From assembly GCA_029287645.1 (NCBI GenBank), contig JARFQS010000598.1, positions 1 to 7,905 of the forward strand: a DNA stretch of 7,905 bases, given 5' to 3'. Made by a program: the position numbers and the translations under genes. Origin of the DNA: Thermoanaerobaculia bacterium. GTDB lineage: Bacteria; Acidobacteriota; Thermoanaerobaculia; Multivoradales; JAHEKO01. Shown here piece after piece: positions 6,262-7,905 of this stretch (within the stretch, counting starts at the first letter, position 1; every line of letters begins with the position of its first letter). The notes beneath the pieces were generated by a model. The model did not search any database and was not told the origin of the DNA. It saw only the letters and a program-made list of their open reading frames with translations.

Positions 6262-7304
6262 GTGGACAGGCTGGCCGTCAATTCGTCGATTACCCGATCC
6301 CAGGACACACCGGCGATCGCCTCCTTGCCCTTTTCGCCCATCGCTCGAGATCGGGACCGATCCTCGAAGAGATCATCGAAGGCGCGGGCGATCTGCCTCG
6401 GTTCGGCGGCGGCGCAGATCCGGCCGTTCACACCGTCACGTACGAACTCCAGGACACCTCCGGAATCGGCCGCGGTGACAACGGCCTTCAACGCACCGAA
6501 TGCCTCCAGAGTCACGAAGCCGTAGTCTTCATCGTAAGGAGCGTGGTAGACGGCCAGGCATCGAGCATAGTGATCCAGAAGCTCGGCGTCGTCGATCCAA
6601 CCCAGGAGCTCGACCCTGTCGGACAGATTCGACTCCGAGATCCTGGACTGGAGATCCTCCATCAGGGGCCCAGTGCCGGCAATCTTGCCCCGGACGCCCG
6701 ATCGGGTGTGCTCGAAGGCCCGAACCATGGCTTCGACCCGCTTCATGTCATCCAAACGGCCCGCGAAGAAGACGTAGTCCCCATAACCTTCACATCGCAG
6801 CTGGTCCGCGAGCTTCGGGGGCGGGTAGAGCGTCTCGGCTTCGAGGCCGTTGTGAGTCTCGAGCCTTCGCGCGACATTGCGGGCGATCGCGAACAGGCCG
6901 CGGGCCTCGCTCAGCCCCCGACGGTCCATGGCGTGAATTGTCTCGACAACCGATCGACCCTCAGGAACTCGATCCAGAAATCCGTAGCGGGTTCCGAAGA
7001 GATCATAGGCTTGCCGGAACTGGTGATACAGCCATACGACCTTGTTGCGATGTCGAATCAGATAGGACGGGAAACGGGTCGCGATCACCAGATCGATGTC
7101 TTCACCCGTCGCTGTCTTCAGGTCGAGCAGGCGCCAGACCAGACCGCTCTTCAGGAGCTCGGCCCTGCTGGAATAGTTGAAGGGAAGGGAGACGCGATCG
7201 ACGTCGAAACCGCGCCGCGAGAGCTCCAGCTCGAGAGTCTCGTCGAGACTCTCGGCGCCTCCGTAGGCGAACGGAATCTTGGTGGAGCAGATGCAGACGC
7301 GCAT
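6258..7304 (-). CDS. GT4-family glycosyltransferase
   Basis: This 348-residue protein is a standard GT-B glycosyltransferase of family 4. Residues 1-8 form the first strand, and YGGAE (14-18) is the acceptor-side loop. The linker leads to the donor domain at VFFAGRLDDMKRVE (178-191), where Arg183 and Lys188 are the usual phosphate-contacting residues. IAGTGP (208-213) follows, then Glu259 and Glu267 form a complete E-x7-E motif before FGALKAVVTAADSGGVLEFVRDG (269-291). Both termini look intact and no signal peptide is seen, so it should act at the cytoplasmic face of the membrane. The start ATG shares one base with the TGA of the small upstream gene (TGATG), and its own TGA overlaps the next start (ATGA), so all three genes are probably translated together. 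The sugar transferred is not predictable. Confidence 0.93.
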   Translation of the reverse strand: MRVCICSTKIPFAYGGAESLDETLELELSRRGFDVDRVSLPFNYSSRAELLKSGLVWRLLDLKTATGEDIDLVIATRFPSYLIRHRNKVVWLYHQFRQAYDLFGTRYGFLDRVPEGRSVVETIHAMDRRGLSEARGLFAIARNVARRLETHNGLEAETLYPPPKLADQLRCEGYGDYVFFAGRLDDMKRVEAMVRAFEHTRSGVRGKIAGTGPLMEDLQSRISESNLSDRVELLGWIDDAELLDHYARCLAVYHAPYDEDYGFVTLEAFGALKAVVTAADSGGVLEFVRDGVNGRICAAAEPRQIARAFDDLFEDRSRSRAMGEKGKEAIAGVSWDRVIDELTASLST

Positions 7305-7690
7305 CAGTCGCGCTCTCGCTCCAACGACTCCACACGACGCTGCAGGTCGTTGACTTCCCGCTGCAGTTTCTGGTTTCTCTGCACGACATCTCGAAAGCTC
7401 AGCGTGACGTTGCGGTTGAAACCGTTCTGCTGCCGAAGGAGAGGAACGGTGTACCAGCGCAGGAAGAGATGGCGAAAGAGCTTGCGCGACCCGACGATCA
7501 AGCTGCCGATGACCGGTCTCGCAGACACGGCTGGCGGTTCTTCCAGAAACTCGGTGCTCTGCAGCTCGTGAAGGCCGGCAGCGGAGGTAGAGCTGCTCTG
7601 ACCCGCCAATTGGGAACGCCGGCGCTCGATGCCGTCACGCAGGTCCTCTACGAGCTCGCTGTCGACAGAGTCTTCGCTGGGCATGTCCAT
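7304..7690 (-). CDS. Small amphipathic-helix and coiled-coil protein of a glycan locus
   Basis: This 128-residue protein has three parts. Residues 1-56 are acidic and Ser-rich, probably disordered. Residues 57-93 (SARPVIGSL... to ...RQQNGFN) alternate hydrophobic and basic residues and include RWYTVPLLRQQNGFN, which I recognise as a segment commonly found at the N-terminus of glycosyltransferases or methyltransferases in polysaccharide clusters. Residues 94-128 form a charged coiled coil (VVQRNQKLQREVNDL). There is no true transmembrane span or catalytic motif. A role in holding the two downstream glycosyltransferases at the membrane or in a complex is inference. The ATG at 7690 is preferred to the adjoining GTG at 7693 because AGGGA lies four bases before the ATG. 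It is the first gene of the minus-strand operon and shares one base with the next gene. Confidence 0.8.
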   Translation of the reverse strand: MDMPSEDSVDSELVEDLRDGIERRRSQLAGQSSSTSAAGLHELQSTEFLEEPPAVSARPVIGSLIVGSRKLFRHLFLRWYTVPLLRQQNGFNRNVTLSFRDVVQRNQKLQREVNDLQRRVESLERERD

Positions 7691-7714
7691 CACTTCCCTT
7701 TCAGGAGTCGACTC

Positions 7715-7720
7715 ATTCTA
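7715..7720 (-). promoter_or_regulatory. Possible -10 box for the glycosyltransferase operon
   Basis: The minus strand reads TAGAAT at 7720-7715, a five-of-six match to the -10 consensus, about 25 bases upstream of the small protein's ATG. The sequence 17 bp further upstream is GGGTCC, which does not resemble a -35 box. The operon could equally be transcribed from further upstream, including from the adjacent repeat region. Confidence 0.25.
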
Positions 7721-7772
7721 GCAGCGGCCCCGGATCGGGACCCTTCCGCCACGCTGCCCTGCCGAACGGCCG

Positions 7773-7795
7773 CCAGGGGCATGTATGGCCCCAGG
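7773..7795. repeat. Short inverted repeat beside the direct repeats
   Basis: CCAGGGGC (7773-7780) pairs with GCCCCAGG (7788-7795) around ATGTATG, with one A-A mismatch. The right arm overlaps the first copy of the 16-bp direct repeat, so this could be the outer tip of the presumed mobile element or its insertion site. There is no T run. Confidence 0.5.
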
Positions 7796-7832
7796 ACATC
7801 GCTGACAGTCTGGTCTCAGGACATCGCTGACA
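7792..7832. repeat. 16-bp direct repeat, two perfect copies
   Basis: CAGGACATCGCTGACA occurs at 7792-7807 and again at 7817-7832, with start points 25 bp apart. Closely spaced repeats of this kind (minus strand TGTCAGCGATGTCCTG) resemble, from memory, repeats at the ends of IS481-like integrase-type insertion sequences; I cannot confirm this here. They may be transposase binding sites at the left end of an element whose body lies beyond 7905. Confidence 0.85.
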
Positions 7833-7905
7833 CTTCGGGTGGGCGGACAGGGCGGACCACCGCGGTGGTCCGCCCTGTTTCGAGATCGATCTCGCGCACT
7901 TGCAT
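7816..7905 (-). CDS. Possible C-terminal end of a gene entering from the right edge
   Basis: A minus-strand frame is open from the window edge to a TGA at 7818-7816, giving 29 residues that include REIDLETGRTTAVVRP and end in EVSAMS. The stop and the last five residues are encoded within the second 16-bp repeat, an arrangement expected if a transposase gene ends inside its element's terminal repeats. The 32-bp palindrome lies within the frame and encodes TGRTTAVVRP. The segment is too short to identify, and an open frame of this length can occur by chance in GC-rich DNA. Another minus-strand frame is also open here. Confidence 0.3.
   Translation of the reverse strand: MQVREIDLETGRTTAVVRPVRPPEVSAMS
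7847..7878. repeat. 32-bp perfect palindrome
   Basis: Sixteen bases, ACAGGGCGGACCACCG (7847-7862), are followed without a spacer by their exact reverse complement (7863-7878). TTTCG follows on the plus strand. As RNA it would form a very stable hairpin and could act as a terminator between the entering gene and the glycosyltransferase operon, or as a barrier to transcription into a mobile element. Confidence 0.9.
7881..7894. repeat. 14-bp perfect palindrome
   Basis: CGAGATCGATCTCG reads the same on both strands and lies two bases after the 32-bp palindrome. It could be a dimeric protein binding site or part of the structured end of the presumed element. Confidence 0.7.

Noticed and set aside
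5086..6525. Long plus-strand open frame of 479 codons opposite the GT4 gene
   Set aside because: Its translation has no recognisable motif and is rich in Arg, Gln, His and Pro, while the minus strand encodes a clear glycosyltransferase with neighbour coupling. It is an antisense shadow of GC-rich coding DNA.
6087..7571. Long plus-strand open frame of 494 codons opposite two minus-strand genes
   Set aside because: It crosses the boundaries of three well-supported minus-strand genes and shows no domain. The opposite strand carries full GT4 motifs.

Overview
The window is 7.9 kb of mostly high-GC bacterial DNA. The tight operons, Shine-Dalgarno sites and GT4-type glycan genes suggest a high-GC, probably Gram-negative-type bacterium. 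The HTH protein at the left edge resembles regulators I know from Planctomycetes, Acidobacteria and myxobacteria-like genomes, but the phylum cannot be fixed from this sequence. No rRNA, tRNA or CRISPR array was seen.

Left end (1-778): the first 54 codons of a MerR/excisionase-type DNA-binding protein lie on the minus strand. An AT-rich control region follows, with an inverted repeat (TTGTCAA/TTGACAA) and a near-consensus plus-strand promoter (TTGACA, 17 bp, CATAAT). About 330 bp with no convincing gene but several hairpins comes next, ending in a strong G+C-rich terminator with a short T run. Promoter plus terminator suggests a short transcript of about 370 nt, perhaps a non-coding RNA.

Middle (779-4812, plus strand): four genes with 9-10 nt gaps form one operon. 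They encode an uncharacterised Rossmann-fold protein, a classical SDR dehydrogenase, a PLP-dependent class III aminotransferase of the glutamate-1-semialdehyde aminomutase (HemL) type, and a second classical SDR. Together they look like a small-molecule pathway of oxidations/reductions plus an amino transfer or amino shift. The substrate cannot be read from the sequence. The first gene may be leaderless, because a TATGAT box lies 6 nt upstream of its ATG.

Convergent junction (4813-4866): seven tandem 8-bp units (CCCCTAAG/CCCCTGCG/CCTCTAAG) fill the gap. The last copy supplies the stop codon of the opposing gene.

Right part (4867-7690, minus strand): three overlapping genes, transcribed right to left, encode a small amphipathic/coiled-coil protein and two GT4-type glycosyltransferases, a typical piece of a surface-polysaccharide locus. 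They overlap by 1 nt and 4 nt, which implies translational coupling.

Right edge (7691-7905): a 16-bp sequence is repeated directly, next to a 32-bp perfect palindrome and a 14-bp perfect palindrome. A reading frame that enters from beyond the window stops inside one of the 16-bp repeats. This looks like the end of an insertion sequence or other mobile element, most of which lies outside the window.
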